Below are positions 9,953-20,214 of a stretch of DNA of 64,000 bases, piece after piece. The stretch covers positions 1,692,001 through 1,756,000 of the forward strand of contig NZ_LT906480.1 of assembly GCF_900186865.1 (NCBI RefSeq), in the 5' to 3' direction. The stretch is from Stenotrophomonas maltophilia. GTDB taxonomy: Bacteria > Pseudomonadota > Gammaproteobacteria > Xanthomonadales > Xanthomonadaceae. Below the pieces are notes generated by a model. The model saw nothing but the letters and a program-made list of their open reading frames with translations, was not told the DNA's origin and did no database searches. How positions within the stretch are numbered: position 1 is the first letter of the stretch; every line of letters begins with the position of its first letter. The translations under genes and the position numbers were made by a program.

Positions 9953-10054
9953 ATGTCGATCCGCCTGGCCACCGCCGTCAACAACAACAACCGCAATAAT
10001 CTGCGCGCGAATAATCGTGCGCGGCCGATGCGGGACTGCGCCCTGGGTAGATAG
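9953..10054 (+). CDS. Asparagine-rich leader peptide of the asnB attenuator (33 aa)
   Basis: ATG 9953 opens a 33-codon frame ending at TAG 10052-10054. Residues 10-21 read NNNNRNNLRANN: eight asparagines in twelve residues, coded by four AAC and four AAT. An AGGG lies eight to eleven bases upstream of the ATG. The frame is followed after about 30 bases by an intrinsic terminator and then by asnB, the asparagine synthetase gene. This is the architecture of amino-acid leader-peptide attenuation (trp, his, leu, thr operons), in which scarcity of the charged tRNA stalls the ribosome at the control codons. Composition, position and the downstream RNA structure together make chance unlikely; function is inferred. 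Confidence 0.85.
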   Translation: MSIRLATAVNNNNRNNLRANNRARPMRDCALGR

Positions 10055-10110
10055 ACAGCAACACACGCCCGGACACCAGAAAACCCGCATCAGCCGATGC
10101 GGGTTTTTTT
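10024..10110 (+). promoter_or_regulatory. Transcription attenuator of asnB: antiterminator segment plus intrinsic terminator
   Basis: The terminator stem pairs CCCGCATC (10084-10091) with GATGCGGG (10096-10103) around loop AGCC, followed by seven T (10104-10110). The 11-base string GCCGATGCGGG occurs twice: at 10024-10034, inside the leader reading frame just after the Asn codons, and at 10093-10103 as the 3' arm of the terminator. The first copy can therefore pair with the same CCCGCATC and form a mutually exclusive antiterminator. An upstream CGCGC (10004-10008) can pair with GCGCG (10019-10023). This hairpin would sequester the start of the antiterminator region and would be opened by a ribosome stalled on the Asn codons. 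Pairings are read from sequence; the mechanism is inferred. Confidence 0.8.
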
Positions 10111-10192
10111 GTGCCCGGGCGCAGCCTGCCCGGGCCTGGATGGCCGGTCGAACACCTTCCCACCCGTGAAATTCCCCAACAGGAGCTCCCCC

Positions 10193-11884
10193 ATGTGTTC
10201 GATCTTCGGAATCTTCGGCCTGCAGGCCGGTGACGATCTTCCCACCCTGCGCCGCCACGCGTTGGAACTGTCGCAACGCCAGCGCCACCGTGGCCCGGAC
10301 TGGAGCGGCGTGTACCTCGACGAAGGTGCGCTGCTGGTCCATGAACGGCTGGCCATCGTCGATCCGGCCGGTGGTTCGCAGCCGCTGCTGTCGGCCGATG
10401 GCCAGCTGGCGCTGGCGGTGAACGGCGAGATCTACAACCACCAGGCGTTGACGGCGGCGCTGACCACCACCTACGACTTCCAGACCGGCTCGGACTGCGA
10501 GGTGATCAACGCGCTGTACCGCCAGGGCGGCGCGCCGGCGCAGTGGCTGGAACAGCTCAACGGCATCTTCGCCTTCGCGCTGTGGGACCGTGACAGTGGA
10601 CGCGTGCTGGTGGCGCGCGACCCGGTCGGTGTGGTGCCGCTGTACTGGGGCCACGACGCCCAGGGGCGCTTGCGCGTGGCCTCGGAAATGAAGGCGCTGG
10701 TCGATACCTGTGCCGATGTGGCGCAGTTCCCGCCGGGCCACTATTTCGACAGTGCCAGCGGTGAACTGGTGCGCTACTACCAGCAACCGTGGCGTGACTA
10801 TGCCGACGTGCAGGGTCGCCAGGCCGATCTGGCCGAACTGCGCCAGGCCTTCGAGCACGCGGTGGAACGCCAGTTGATGAGCGACGTGCCGTACGGCGTG
10901 CTGCTGTCCGGTGGCCTGGACTCGTCGCTGGTGGCGGCGGTAGCCGCGCGCTATGCACGTCGCCGCATCGAGGATGGCGGGCAGACCGAAGCCTGGTGGC
11001 CGCGCCTGCATTCGTTCGCGATCGGCTTGAAGGGCTCGCCCGATCTGGCTGCCGCTGCCATTGCTGCCGAAGCGCTGGGCACCGTGCATCACGGCTTCGA
11101 ATACACCTTCGAGGAAGGCCTCGATGCGCTGCCGGAAGTGATCCGCCACATCGAAACCTACGACGTCACCACCATCCGCGCCTCCACGCCGATGTTCCTG
11201 CTGGCGCGGCGGATCAAGGCGATGGGGGTGAAGATGGTGCTCTCCGGCGAGGGCAGCGATGAGATCTTTGGTGGCTACCTGTATTTCCACAAGGCACCGG
11301 ATGCGCGTGAATTCCACGAGGAGCTGGTGCGCAAGCTCGACGCGCTGCACAACTACGACTGCCTGCGTGCCAACAAGTCGATGATGGCCTGGGGGGTGGA
11401 GCCACGCGTGCCGTTCCTGGATCGTGAATTCCTCGACGTGGCGATGCGCTTCGATGCTGCGCACAAGATGGTCGGTGCCGGCTTCGGTGGCCGTCGCATC
11501 GAGAAGGCGGTGCTGCGCGAGGCATTCGACGGCTACCTGCCGGACAGCATCCTGTGGCGTCAGAAGGAGCAGTTCAGCGATGGCGTCGGCTATGGATGGA
11601 TCGACGGCCTGAAGGCGCATGCCGAGGCGCAGGTGAGTGACCGCGTGCTGGCGGCGGCCGACAAGCGCTTCCCGCACAACCCGCCGCAGACCAAGGAGGC
11701 GTATTACTACCGCCACCTGTTCGAGCAGTTCTTCCCCAGCCGTGCGGCCGCGGAGACCGTGCCGGGCGGCAAGTCGATCGCCTGCTCGTCGCCGGCGGCC
11801 ATTGCCTGGGACGCCAGCTTCGCCGCAGCTGCCGACCCTTCCGGACGCGCGATCGCCGGCGTGCACGAGCAGGCACTGGCCTAA
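10193..11884 (+). CDS. asnB: Asparagine synthetase (glutamine-hydrolysing)
   Basis: AsnB converts aspartate, glutamine and ATP to asparagine. The 563-residue product begins MCSIFGIFG, so Cys2 becomes the N-terminal nucleophile of the class II glutaminase domain (about residues 2-210, with RHRGPDWSG and NGEIYNH). The synthetase domain has the PP-loop YGVLLSGGLDSSLVAAVAAR near residue 235 and MVLSGEGSDEIFGGY near 350. E. coli AsnB has 554 residues. ATG 10193 has AGGAG eight bases upstream (10181-10185). Expression is likely controlled by the Asn-rich leader and terminator at 9953-10110. The gene appears monocistronic, ending at a perfect palindrome at 11890-11956. Confidence 0.97.
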   Translation: MCSIFGIFGLQAGDDLPTLRRHALELSQRQRHRGPDWSGVYLDEGALLVHERLAIVDPAGGSQPLLSADGQLALAVNGEIYNHQALTAALTTTYDFQTGSDCEVINALYRQGGAPAQWLEQLNGIFAFALWDRDSGRVLVARDPVGVVPLYWGHDAQGRLRVASEMKALVDTCADVAQFPPGHYFDSASGELVRYYQQPWRDYADVQGRQADLAELRQAFEHAVERQLMSDVPYGVLLSGGLDSSLVAAVAARYARRRIEDGGQTEAWWPRLHSFAIGLKGSPDLAAAAIAAEALGTVHHGFEYTFEEGLDALPEVIRHIETYDVTTIRASTPMFLLARRIKAMGVKMVLSGEGSDEIFGGYLYFHKAPDAREFHEELVRKLDALHNYDCLRANKSMMAWGVEPRVPFLDREFLDVAMRFDAAHKMVGAGFGGRRIEKAVLREAFDGYLPDSILWRQKEQFSDGVGYGWIDGLKAHAEAQVSDRVLAAADKRFPHNPPQTKEAYYYRHLFEQFFPSRAAAETVPGGKSIACSSPAAIAWDASFAAAADPSGRAIAGVHEQALA

Positions 11885-11889
11885 GCCCC

Positions 11890-11956
11890 AAAAAGGGGAC
11901 GGAGGGGATTAAGTCGTTAGTGGCACAAACGACTTAATCCCCTCCGTCCCCTTTTT
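11890..11956. repeat. Perfect 29-bp inverted repeat with A/T tails, probable bidirectional terminator / palindromic repeat element
   Basis: Left arm 11890-11918 and right arm 11928-11956 are exact reverse complements around a nine-base loop. The arm begins AAAAAGGGGACGGAGGGG, so either strand ends in a G/C-rich stem followed by five T. The perfection and length exceed an ordinary terminator and suggest a dispersed palindromic element inserted between asnB and the antiporter gene. Confidence 0.8.
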
Positions 11957-11983
11957 GTATGATCGCCCCCTGCGCATTGGGGA

Positions 11984-13372
11984 ATGTTCATGGACGTACA
12001 GGCAGGCGGCAACGCGCCGCCCACGAAATGGGGATGGCGTTATCTGGCGTGGGCCGGGGTGCCGTTGCTGGCCGGCGTGCTGCTGGCGCGGTATGCCGGG
12101 CCGGCGGCGCCCGAGATGGTCGCCCGTGCCACGGTTGCTGCCGAAGGCAGCTGGGCGCAGCATCTGGCGTCACCGCTGGGCCTGTTCCTGCTGCAGCTGC
12201 TGGTGCTGTTGCTGGTAGCCAAGGGGGCGGGTGCATTGCTGAAGCGGCTGGGCCAGCCGGCGGTTATTGGCGAGATGGCGGCCGGCCTGATGATGGGCCC
12301 GCTGGTGCTCGGCAGCCTGCTGCCGCAGTTGCATGGTGCGTTGTTCCCGGCCAACTCGTTGGGGCCGTTGGGCATGCTCAGCCAGCTGGGCGTGCTGATG
12401 TTCCTGCTGGTGGCCGGTGCCGAGCTGGACCTGGCGGCACTGCGCGGCCGCCGGCGTTTCGCCTTCACGGTCAGCCATGCCGGCATCGCGGTGCCGTTCG
12501 TGCTCGGCGTCGCGTTGGCGATCTGGCTGTATCCGCAGCACGGCCCGCAGGGCGTGGGCTTCACTGCCTTCGCACTTTTCGTCGGCATCTCGATGAGCAT
12601 CACCGCGTTCCCGGTGCTGCTGCGCATCCTTGCCGACCGCGGCATCGCGCAGACGTCGCTGGGGCAGACCGCCATCGCCTGCGCGGCATTGGGCGATGCC
12701 ACCGCATGGTGCCTGCTGGCATTGATCGTCGCGGCTGCACAGGCCAGTGGATGGCTGCCGGCCAGCCTCAACCTGCTGTGCGTGGTCGCCTTCGTGGCGC
12801 TGATGCTGGGGCTGGTGAAGCCGTGGTTTGCCCGCCAGCAGATTGCGCCGGGCCGTGAGGGGCGCTGGCTGCTCGGCATCCTGCTGCTGTCGTTGGGTAG
12901 TGCCCTGATCACTGAAATGCTGGGCATCCACGCGCTGTTCGGTGCCTTCGCGGCGGGCGTCGCGGTATCGTCCAACGTGCAGCTGCGCGACCTGTTGATG
13001 GCCCGCGTCGAACCGTTTGCGGTGACCCTGCTGCTGCCGTTGTTCTTCGCCATGACCGGCCTGCGCATGCGTGCCGATTCGCTGCAGGCCAGCGACATCG
13101 TGTTGTGCGGGGTGGTGATCGTGGTGGCAACGGCCGGCAAGCTGCTGGGCACCTTCAGTGCTGCACGCAGTGCCGGCATGCCCACGCGCGAGGCGTGGCG
13201 GTTGGGCGCGCTGATGAACACCCGTGGCCTGATGGAGCTGATCGTGCTCAACCTGGGTTACGAGCTGGGCCTGCTCGGCGACCGCCTGTTCGCGGTGCTG
13301 GTGGTCATGGCGCTGGTGACCACGGCGATGACCGGGCCGCTGCTGAACCTGATCGAGCGTCGCAGGGCTTGA
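11984..13372 (+). CDS. CPA2-family cation:proton antiporter (NhaP/KefB-like membrane domain)
   Basis: The 462-residue protein is a polytopic inner-membrane protein with about 12-13 hydrophobic segments and no cytoplasmic TrkA-N domain. Family signatures include LLKRLGQPAVIGEMAAGLMM (CPA2 motif after the second helix), LGMLSQLGVLMFLLVAGAEL and FVGISMSITAFPVLLRILAD. The last segment is followed by CAALGDATAWCLLALI, with an ion-pathway Asp in a GD context, and later SALITEMLGIHALFGAFAAG. It presumably exchanges Na+ or K+ for protons. Two possible ATGs (11984 and 11990) differ by two residues; GGGGA precedes them. The gene stands alone, with palindromic repeats on both sides. Confidence 0.88.
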   Translation: MFMDVQAGGNAPPTKWGWRYLAWAGVPLLAGVLLARYAGPAAPEMVARATVAAEGSWAQHLASPLGLFLLQLLVLLLVAKGAGALLKRLGQPAVIGEMAAGLMMGPLVLGSLLPQLHGALFPANSLGPLGMLSQLGVLMFLLVAGAELDLAALRGRRRFAFTVSHAGIAVPFVLGVALAIWLYPQHGPQGVGFTAFALFVGISMSITAFPVLLRILADRGIAQTSLGQTAIACAALGDATAWCLLALIVAAAQASGWLPASLNLLCVVAFVALMLGLVKPWFARQQIAPGREGRWLLGILLLSLGSALITEMLGIHALFGAFAAGVAVSSNVQLRDLLMARVEPFAVTLLLPLFFAMTGLRMRADSLQASDIVLCGVVIVVATAGKLLGTFSAARSAGMPTREAWRLGALMNTRGLMELIVLNLGYELGLLGDRLFAVLVVMALVTTAMTGPLLNLIERRRA

Positions 13373-13381
13373 GCGTTGAAC

Positions 13382-13460
13382 GGTGGTGCCGGCCGCTGGC
13401 CGGCAACCTCATGATGCTGGACACACCTGCATGGATGCCGGCCAATGGCCGGCACTACCG
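13382..13460. repeat. Paired SMAG-type palindromes (GTAG...GCCGGCC/GGCCGGC)
   Basis: A hairpin unit GTGCCGGCCGCTGGCCGGCA (13385-13404) faces an inverted copy TGCCGGCCAATGGCCGGCAC (13436-13455), followed by TACC, which is GGTA on the other strand. This matches the GTAG-type repeats of S. maltophilia. The right copy overlaps the end of the penicillin-acylase gene and supplies its stop codon. Confidence 0.75.
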
Positions 13461-15782
13461 CGCCGGCACCAGTGTCATCACGTGCTGCGCCTTGCCGGGC
13501 AGGAAGGGCGTCGGCCGTCCATGCACCCAGTCCTCGTGGCCGGCGCCCCAGTAGGGTGACAGTGGATGGCCGCTCTGGCCGCCCGGCATGTGCACGATGC
13601 CGTCGGCCTCGTGGCCGGGCGAGACCACCATGCGCTCGGAAGCACCGAAGTTCGGCGTCTGCACGCGTGGCATGTCACGGTCGCCGGGCAGCTGGTCGGC
13701 GGGCATGCACAGCCAGCGCTTGGCGATGCCCGGCAGCGCCCGTGCGATGGGGTGGCAGATCGCCGCAGTGTTGCGTTCGCCCCAGGTGCGCTTGGACAGC
13801 GGTCCCTGCTTGGCCAGCTCGCTCTCGGTACGGCGTGCCGCGTCGATCAGCAGCGCATCCCAGCTGTCGAAGGCCGGTGGCAGCAGATGGGCCGGACGCT
13901 GTTGCAGCATCGGCCAGGCCACGCCTTCCAGCTGCGCCAGTCGTGGGTCGAGGTAGTCATCACCCAGCTGCGCATTGGCCGGTGCCAGCAGTGCATCGGA
14001 CAACGTCTCCATCACCTGGGTGCGGAATTCACGTACTACCCGGTAGCTGACCGAACTGGCCGCGGCACGACCGCCCCATTGATGGCTGACTTCCTTCAAA
14101 CGCTTCAGTGCAGGGTCGTCACTGCGCTCGATGACGTCGTGCAGCAGGGCCCACCAGCGCTGCAGGAACACCGCGCGATCGTCGAGCTGGATCGCCAGCA
14201 GATCGTGCTCGTCGAAACGGTCCTGGATGGCGAGCAGATCGCGGATCTGCCGCGCGCGGGCGCCAAGGTCATAGCCACCATTGCCGACATTGGTCAGTGC
14301 CTCGCCGTCGAGGACGCGGCTGTTGGCGGTCCACAGGCGATGGTTGGGTGGGTCGATCAATGCCGGCGAGGCGTCGCTGCGGATCGGCCAGGGGGCGCAG
14401 TCGTGGTTGTTGGCGGCGGTGAAGCCGGCCGGTGCACAGCCCGGACCGCGGTCGGGGCGGGCGCCGATCAGGCGCCAGGCGATGCGTCCGCTGCGGTCGC
14501 CGACCACCAGGTTCTGTGCGGGGATGCCGGCGTGGTCGGCGAACTGCAGGGCACTGTCCAGGTCACCGGCGCGGGCCAGGTCACCGAAGTCCAGGCGCAC
14601 CGCGCCGGGCAGGTGGGCGACCCAGCGCAGCGCGTCGCCGCTGCCATCGGCATGCGTGTGCAGGATCGGCCCCCAGGCGGATTCGCGCACCGGGAACAGC
14701 ACGTCGGCCTGGCCGGCCACCGCAATCCGCTCTTCATGCACGGTCACTGCGGCGTTGGCTGGTTCAGTGCGGTAATCGGCGGTGTCTATGTAACTGTTGG
14801 TGAAGCCCCAGGCGACGTGGCCGTTGCTGCCGACGATCACCGCCGGCAGGCCAGGCAGCGAGAAACCGGTGACGTCGACCTGGCCGCCAGCGGCCTGTGG
14901 ATCGGGGTAGCGCAGGCGCACGCGGAACCACAGACCCGGCGCGCGCAGACCGAGATGCATGTCGTCGGCGACGATCGCGCGACCGTCGGCGGTGAGCGCG
15001 CCGGCCACGGCGAAGTTGTTGCTGCCGATGACATCGGCCTCTTCCTGCTTGGTGCCCGGTTTCGCGTCCAATGTGCGCAGATCCAGCTGGCTGGCATCGG
15101 GCAGGGCAGCGTTGCCGGTGGGTTCGCCGAACAGCGGCGCATCCCATTCGGTGCCGTCGTGGGCGATCAATGCGTACAGCGCCGGCGGCACCACTGCGCG
15201 GATGCGGCTCAGTGCAAGCTCAGTCTGGTTGCCGGGGTCCTGCAGGTCGGCGTACATGGCCAGCCCGGTCAGCACGCTGTCGCTGGCCTGCCACGGTTGC
15301 GGCGACTGCCGCAGCAGCAGGTAGGCCCATGGCCGCACGGAGAGGCCGGCCAGGCCCTCATTGACCCCACCGACATAGGCGCTCACGGCTTCGACGTTGT
15401 CGCCCAGCGCAGCCTGCATGTTCGCCTCGGTGCGCGCGCGCAGCCGATGCACGCGCATGCGCTTGTCGGCATCGATCGCCTTCGGGCCAAACAGTGCGGA
15501 CAGTTCGCCGGCGGCGCTACGGCGCATCAGGTCCATCTCGAAATAGCGTTCCTGCGCATGCACGCGGCCCAATGCGCGCATTGCGTCGGCCTGGCTGGTG
15601 GCGGTGATGGTGACCACGCCCAGCGCATCGCGCTCGATGGTGACCGGCCTGGCCAGGCCGGGCAGCGCATGCTCGCCGTCCAGGTCGGCCAGGCTGCCGC
15701 GCAGCAGCAGCCACAGGACCAGTGCGGTGACCAGCACGATGGCGACCAACACGCCCAGCACCCAACGCCATGTACGTCGCAT
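13455..15782 (-). CDS. Penicillin acylase (amidase) family Ntn-hydrolase
   Basis: Family members are made as one chain, cut autocatalytically before an N-terminal serine, and hydrolyse amides such as penicillins or acyl-homoserine lactones. The 775-residue product has an N-terminal hydrophobic anchor (residues 8-27), then an alpha-subunit region (GRVHAQERYFEMDLMRRSAA). The processing site GSNNFAVAG has the putative nucleophile at Ser254, and DDMHLGLRAPGLWFRVRL lies in the beta subunit. Length and motif order match the family, but substrate cannot be told from sequence. The TAG stop lies inside a GTAG palindromic repeat, so the last residues (PGKAQHVMTLVPAR) may be a recent variant of the C-terminus. 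The gene is isolated on the minus strand. Confidence 0.9.
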   Translation of the reverse strand: MRRTWRWVLGVLVAIVLVTALVLWLLLRGSLADLDGEHALPGLARPVTIERDALGVVTITATSQADAMRALGRVHAQERYFEMDLMRRSAAGELSALFGPKAIDADKRMRVHRLRARTEANMQAALGDNVEAVSAYVGGVNEGLAGLSVRPWAYLLLRQSPQPWQASDSVLTGLAMYADLQDPGNQTELALSRIRAVVPPALYALIAHDGTEWDAPLFGEPTGNAALPDASQLDLRTLDAKPGTKQEEADVIGSNNFAVAGALTADGRAIVADDMHLGLRAPGLWFRVRLRYPDPQAAGGQVDVTGFSLPGLPAVIVGSNGHVAWGFTNSYIDTADYRTEPANAAVTVHEERIAVAGQADVLFPVRESAWGPILHTHADGSGDALRWVAHLPGAVRLDFGDLARAGDLDSALQFADHAGIPAQNLVVGDRSGRIAWRLIGARPDRGPGCAPAGFTAANNHDCAPWPIRSDASPALIDPPNHRLWTANSRVLDGEALTNVGNGGYDLGARARQIRDLLAIQDRFDEHDLLAIQLDDRAVFLQRWWALLHDVIERSDDPALKRLKEVSHQWGGRAAASSVSYRVVREFRTQVMETLSDALLAPANAQLGDDYLDPRLAQLEGVAWPMLQQRPAHLLPPAFDSWDALLIDAARRTESELAKQGPLSKRTWGERNTAAICHPIARALPGIAKRWLCMPADQLPGDRDMPRVQTPNFGASERMVVSPGHEADGIVHMPGGQSGHPLSPYWGAGHEDWVHGRPTPFLPGKAQHVMTLVPAR

Positions 15783-15865
15783 CGCACGTCCTTTCCGAAC
15801 TCGTGGGCCGATTGTAGCCGCAGGCGCAACTGCGACTGATTCCGATTAGATCACCGTATTTTGAA

Positions 15866-15886
15866 ATGCGGCACCCTATGCCGCAT
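15866..15886 (+). promoter_or_regulatory. Small hairpin in the bacterioferritin leader
   Basis: ATGCGGC (15866-15872) and GCCGCAT (15880-15886) form a seven-base stem with a seven-base loop, 20 bases before the bfr ATG. It could be an RNA hairpin or a protein-binding dyad. No Fur consensus is evident. Confidence 0.35.
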
Positions 15887-15905
15887 CGATTCACAGGAGC
15901 CCCCC

Positions 15906-16394
15906 ATGAAAGGCAACCCGGACGTCATCGCCTGCCTGAAGGAACTGCTGCGCGGCGAGCTTGCTGCCCGCGACCAGTACTTCATCCATTCCCGCCGCTA
16001 CGAGGACCAGGGCCTGTTCGCGCTGTACGAACGCCTGAACCACGAGATGGAAGAGGAAACCCAGCACGCCGATGCGCTGCTGCGCCGGATCCTGTTCCTG
16101 GGCGGCGACCCGGACATGCGCCCGCATGCCACCGAGCCGGGCAAGACCGTGGAAGAGATGCTGCAGAAGGATCTCGACACTGAATACGCGGTTCGGAACA
16201 ATCTCGCCGCCGGCATGAAGCTGTGCGAGGAGAAGGGTGACTACGTGAGCCGCGACATCCTGTTGGCCCAGCTGAAGGACACCGAGGAAGACCACGCCTG
16301 GTGGCTGGAGCAGCAGCTGGGCCTGATCAAGCGCATCGGCCTGGAGCTGTACCAGCTGAGCAAGATCGACGGCAACGGCGCCCCGGCGCACTGA
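15906..16394 (+). CDS. bfr: Bacterioferritin
   Basis: Bacterioferritin is a haem-containing 24-mer that oxidises and stores iron. The 162-residue product fits the family length (about 158). The four-helix bundle carries the diiron ligands: Glu in [13 protein letters not shown], the E-x-x-H type motif in [12 protein letters not shown], and the later Glu and ExxH in [13 protein letters not shown]. The haem methionine would be expected in the second helix, where NHEMEEE provides a Met. ATG 15906 has CAGGAG nine bases upstream. A bidirectional terminator lies at 16670-16697 after a cluster of palindromic repeats. Confidence 0.95.
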   Translation: MKGNPDVIACLKELLRGELAARDQYFIHSRRYEDQGLFALYERLNHEMEEETQHADALLRRILFLGGDPDMRPHATEPGKTVEEMLQKDLDTEYAVRNNLAAGMKLCEEKGDYVSRDILLAQLKDTEEDHAWWLEQQLGLIKRIGLELYQLSKIDGNGAPAH

Positions 16395-16412
16395 GCCGAC
16401 GTCGCTCTTTTC

Positions 16413-16580
16413 GGTAGAGCCGACCCGGTAGAGCCAACCCGGTAGAGCCGACTGTTAGTCGGCTGCCTTTCGGCAGAGCAGCCGACTAACAGTCGGCTCT
16501 ACCAGGAGCAAAGGAGCAGCCGACTGACAGTCGGCTCTACCAGGAGCAAAAGGCAGCCGACCAGCGGTCGGCTCTACCAG
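16413..16580. repeat. Cluster of SMAG palindromes between bfr and parC
   Basis: At least six units beginning GTAGAGCC or its complement GGCTCTAC occur in 170 bases. Several are complete hairpins such as AGCCGACTGTTAGTCGGCT and its diverged copies (ACTAACAGT, ACTGACAGT, ACCAGCGGT centres). Inverted and tandem arrangements alternate. They fill most of the bfr-parC gap. The remainder (16581-16669) shows no gene. Confidence 0.8.
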
Positions 16581-16669
16581 GGGCACAAAGCAATGTCGCC
16601 CGCCAGCACCGGAGCACCGCCAGCCAGCCTTCGCCAGCCAGCTGCTCCATCGCCCGCCAGCCGACAACG

Positions 16670-16697
16670 AAAAAGCCGGGGAATTCCCCGGCTTTTT
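16670..16697. terminator. Bidirectional intrinsic terminator
   Basis: AAAAAGCCGGGG (16670-16681), spacer AATT, CCCCGGCTTTTT (16686-16697): a perfect 12-base stem with A5/T5 tails on either strand. It would end both bfr transcripts (plus) and parC transcripts (minus). Confidence 0.85.
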
Positions 16698-16706
16698 CGT
16701 GTCCGG

Positions 16707-16832
16707 GGTCGGATCCGTTTTCAACGAAAACGGCTCTGACCCCATTGGGATCGAAAACGCCAACCGAGGTTGGCGTTTGCCGGGGGTAATGCGTGTCAAC
16801 CAAGGTTGACACCCACCTCAACCAAGGTTGAC
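16707..16832. repeat. Intergenic dyads (GGGGTCGGATCC...CTCTGACCCC and GTCAACCAAGGTTGAC family)
   Basis: A dyad GGGGTCGGATCCGTTTTC / GAAAACGGCTCTGACCCC (16707-16744) is followed by AACGCCAACCGAGGTTGGCGTT and two copies of TCAACCAAGGTTGACACC. The same three classes recur at 32052, 43257, 58710-59380 and 63042. No gene is seen here. Confidence 0.65.
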
Positions 16833-16857
16833 ACCCGCCAGGGGCAGGGCCCAGCCC

Positions 16858-19101
<2,244 letters not shown>

Positions 19102-19160
19102 GCGGCGTTGTTACCTATGTCGGGAGGCGGCGACGGCGGTCGCCGCTCGCAATCCTGTGA

Positions 19161-20042
19161 TTATCCGGATGCGGCGGGGGATGCCAAGCCACGTGCAGGG
19201 TCCAGCCCGGTTTCGAGGCCATGCCCGGCCCGCGCCAGATAGCGCCCCGGTGGCAGCCCGAAGTGGCGGCGGAACACGGTGACGAAGGCACTGGCGCTGC
19301 TGAAGCCCAGTGCATGGGCGATGTCGGCCACGCTGCGGCCATCGGTCAGCTGGCGCAGGGCTTCGGACAGGCGGGCCTGTTGCCGCCACTGGGCGAAGCT
19401 GAGCGTGGTCTCGTCGCGGAAGTGACGGGTCAGGCTGCGCGGCGACAGGCCGGCCCAATGCGCCCATTCGGCCAGGCTGCGCTCGTCGGATGGGTCGGCC
19501 AGCAGCTGCGAGGCGATCTTCAGCAGGCGCCGGTCGTGCGGCATCGGCAGGTGCATGCGCTGGCGCGGCGCGGTGCGGATCTCGTCCAGCAGCACCTCGA
19601 TGATGTGCTGGCGCTCAGGCGTGGTGTCATAGCCCAGCGGCCATTCGCAGATGCGGTCGGCCAGCGCCTGCGCCAGCTTGGACAGGCCCAGTACGCAGGG
19701 ATCGGCGGGCAGGGTGGCGCAGGCCGGCGCGGCCAGCGCCATGCCCCAGCCGCGCAGCGGACCGTCCAGGGTCACCGTATGCGGCTCCAGCGGCGGCATC
19801 CAGCCGGCCGAACCCGGCGCCAGCGACCACGTCCCGTGCGAGGTGCGGGTGGTCAGCAGGCCACGCTCGACACAGATCAGCTGGGCGCGCTGGTGGTGGT
19901 GCCAGTCCACCTCCCGGACCAGCCCCTGCGGGCTGTCAAAGCGGAAAGCGACCACCGGTGGGCCATCGTTGCGCTCGAACCAATCCAGTGCGTCGTCCCT
20001 GAGCAGGCGCTTGGGAGCGGGAATTTCTGCCTTGTTCATCAT
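19161..20042 (-). CDS. AraC-family transcriptional regulator with cupin-type sensor domain
   Basis: The roughly 293-residue protein has an N-terminal cupin-like domain (VDWHHHQRAQLICVERGLL, then GSAGWMPPLEPHTVT). Two C-terminal helix-turn-helix motifs follow: RSLAEWAHWAGLSPRSLTRH and SVADIAHALGFSSASAFVTV, with VFRRHFGLPPGRYL completing the AraC signature. Proteins of this shape often control an adjacent efflux or detoxification gene, and the divergent emr operon is the obvious candidate, though emr has its own MarR regulator. ATG 20042 (MMNKAEIPAP) is chosen; an in-frame ATG at 20069 would add nine residues. Neither has a strong ribosome site. The sequence TTCAGCCA occurs twice in direct orientation just upstream on the minus strand. 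Confidence 0.82.
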   Translation of the reverse strand: MMNKAEIPAPKRLLRDDALDWFERNDGPPVVAFRFDSPQGLVREVDWHHHQRAQLICVERGLLTTRTSHGTWSLAPGSAGWMPPLEPHTVTLDGPLRGWGMALAAPACATLPADPCVLGLSKLAQALADRICEWPLGYDTTPERQHIIEVLLDEIRTAPRQRMHLPMPHDRRLLKIASQLLADPSDERSLAEWAHWAGLSPRSLTRHFRDETTLSFAQWRQQARLSEALRQLTDGRSVADIAHALGFSSASAFVTVFRRHFGLPPGRYLARAGHGLETGLDPARGLASPAASG

Positions 20043-20168
20043 GTCCGCTGGCTGAAATGTGTCATCCATTGGCTGAATTGTACTACCGGGCCACCTGACC
20101 AGATCATTAAGGTAGGCGCCTTCATTGATCCAGCCTACTGCTGCAACACAGCATTCGATGCCAGATCG

Positions 20169-20191
20169 AATATTTCCATTGAGAAATATTT
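20169..20191. promoter_or_regulatory. Probable MarR/EmrR operator upstream of emrR
   Basis: AATATTTC and GAAATATT form an eight-base dyad separated by CATTGA (20169-20190), 25 bases before the emrR ATG. A/T-rich inverted repeats of this size are typical operators of autoregulated MarR proteins, and the A/T block stands out in a high-GC region. Assignment to EmrR is inference. Confidence 0.55.
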
Positions 20192-20214
20192 TCTTTGGAA
20201 GAGAATGCTCCCCC

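Noticed and set aside
9556..9996. Minus-strand open frames opposite the dapE-asnB gap, with a hydrophobic stretch (ALVALPCLGLAAYQTLT) and, in a second frame, SYWEKAIMPPLLIFSDQG
   Set aside because: They run antisense to the Asn leader and into the dapE 3' end, have no family resemblance and switch frame. At most a decayed gene; not enough support.
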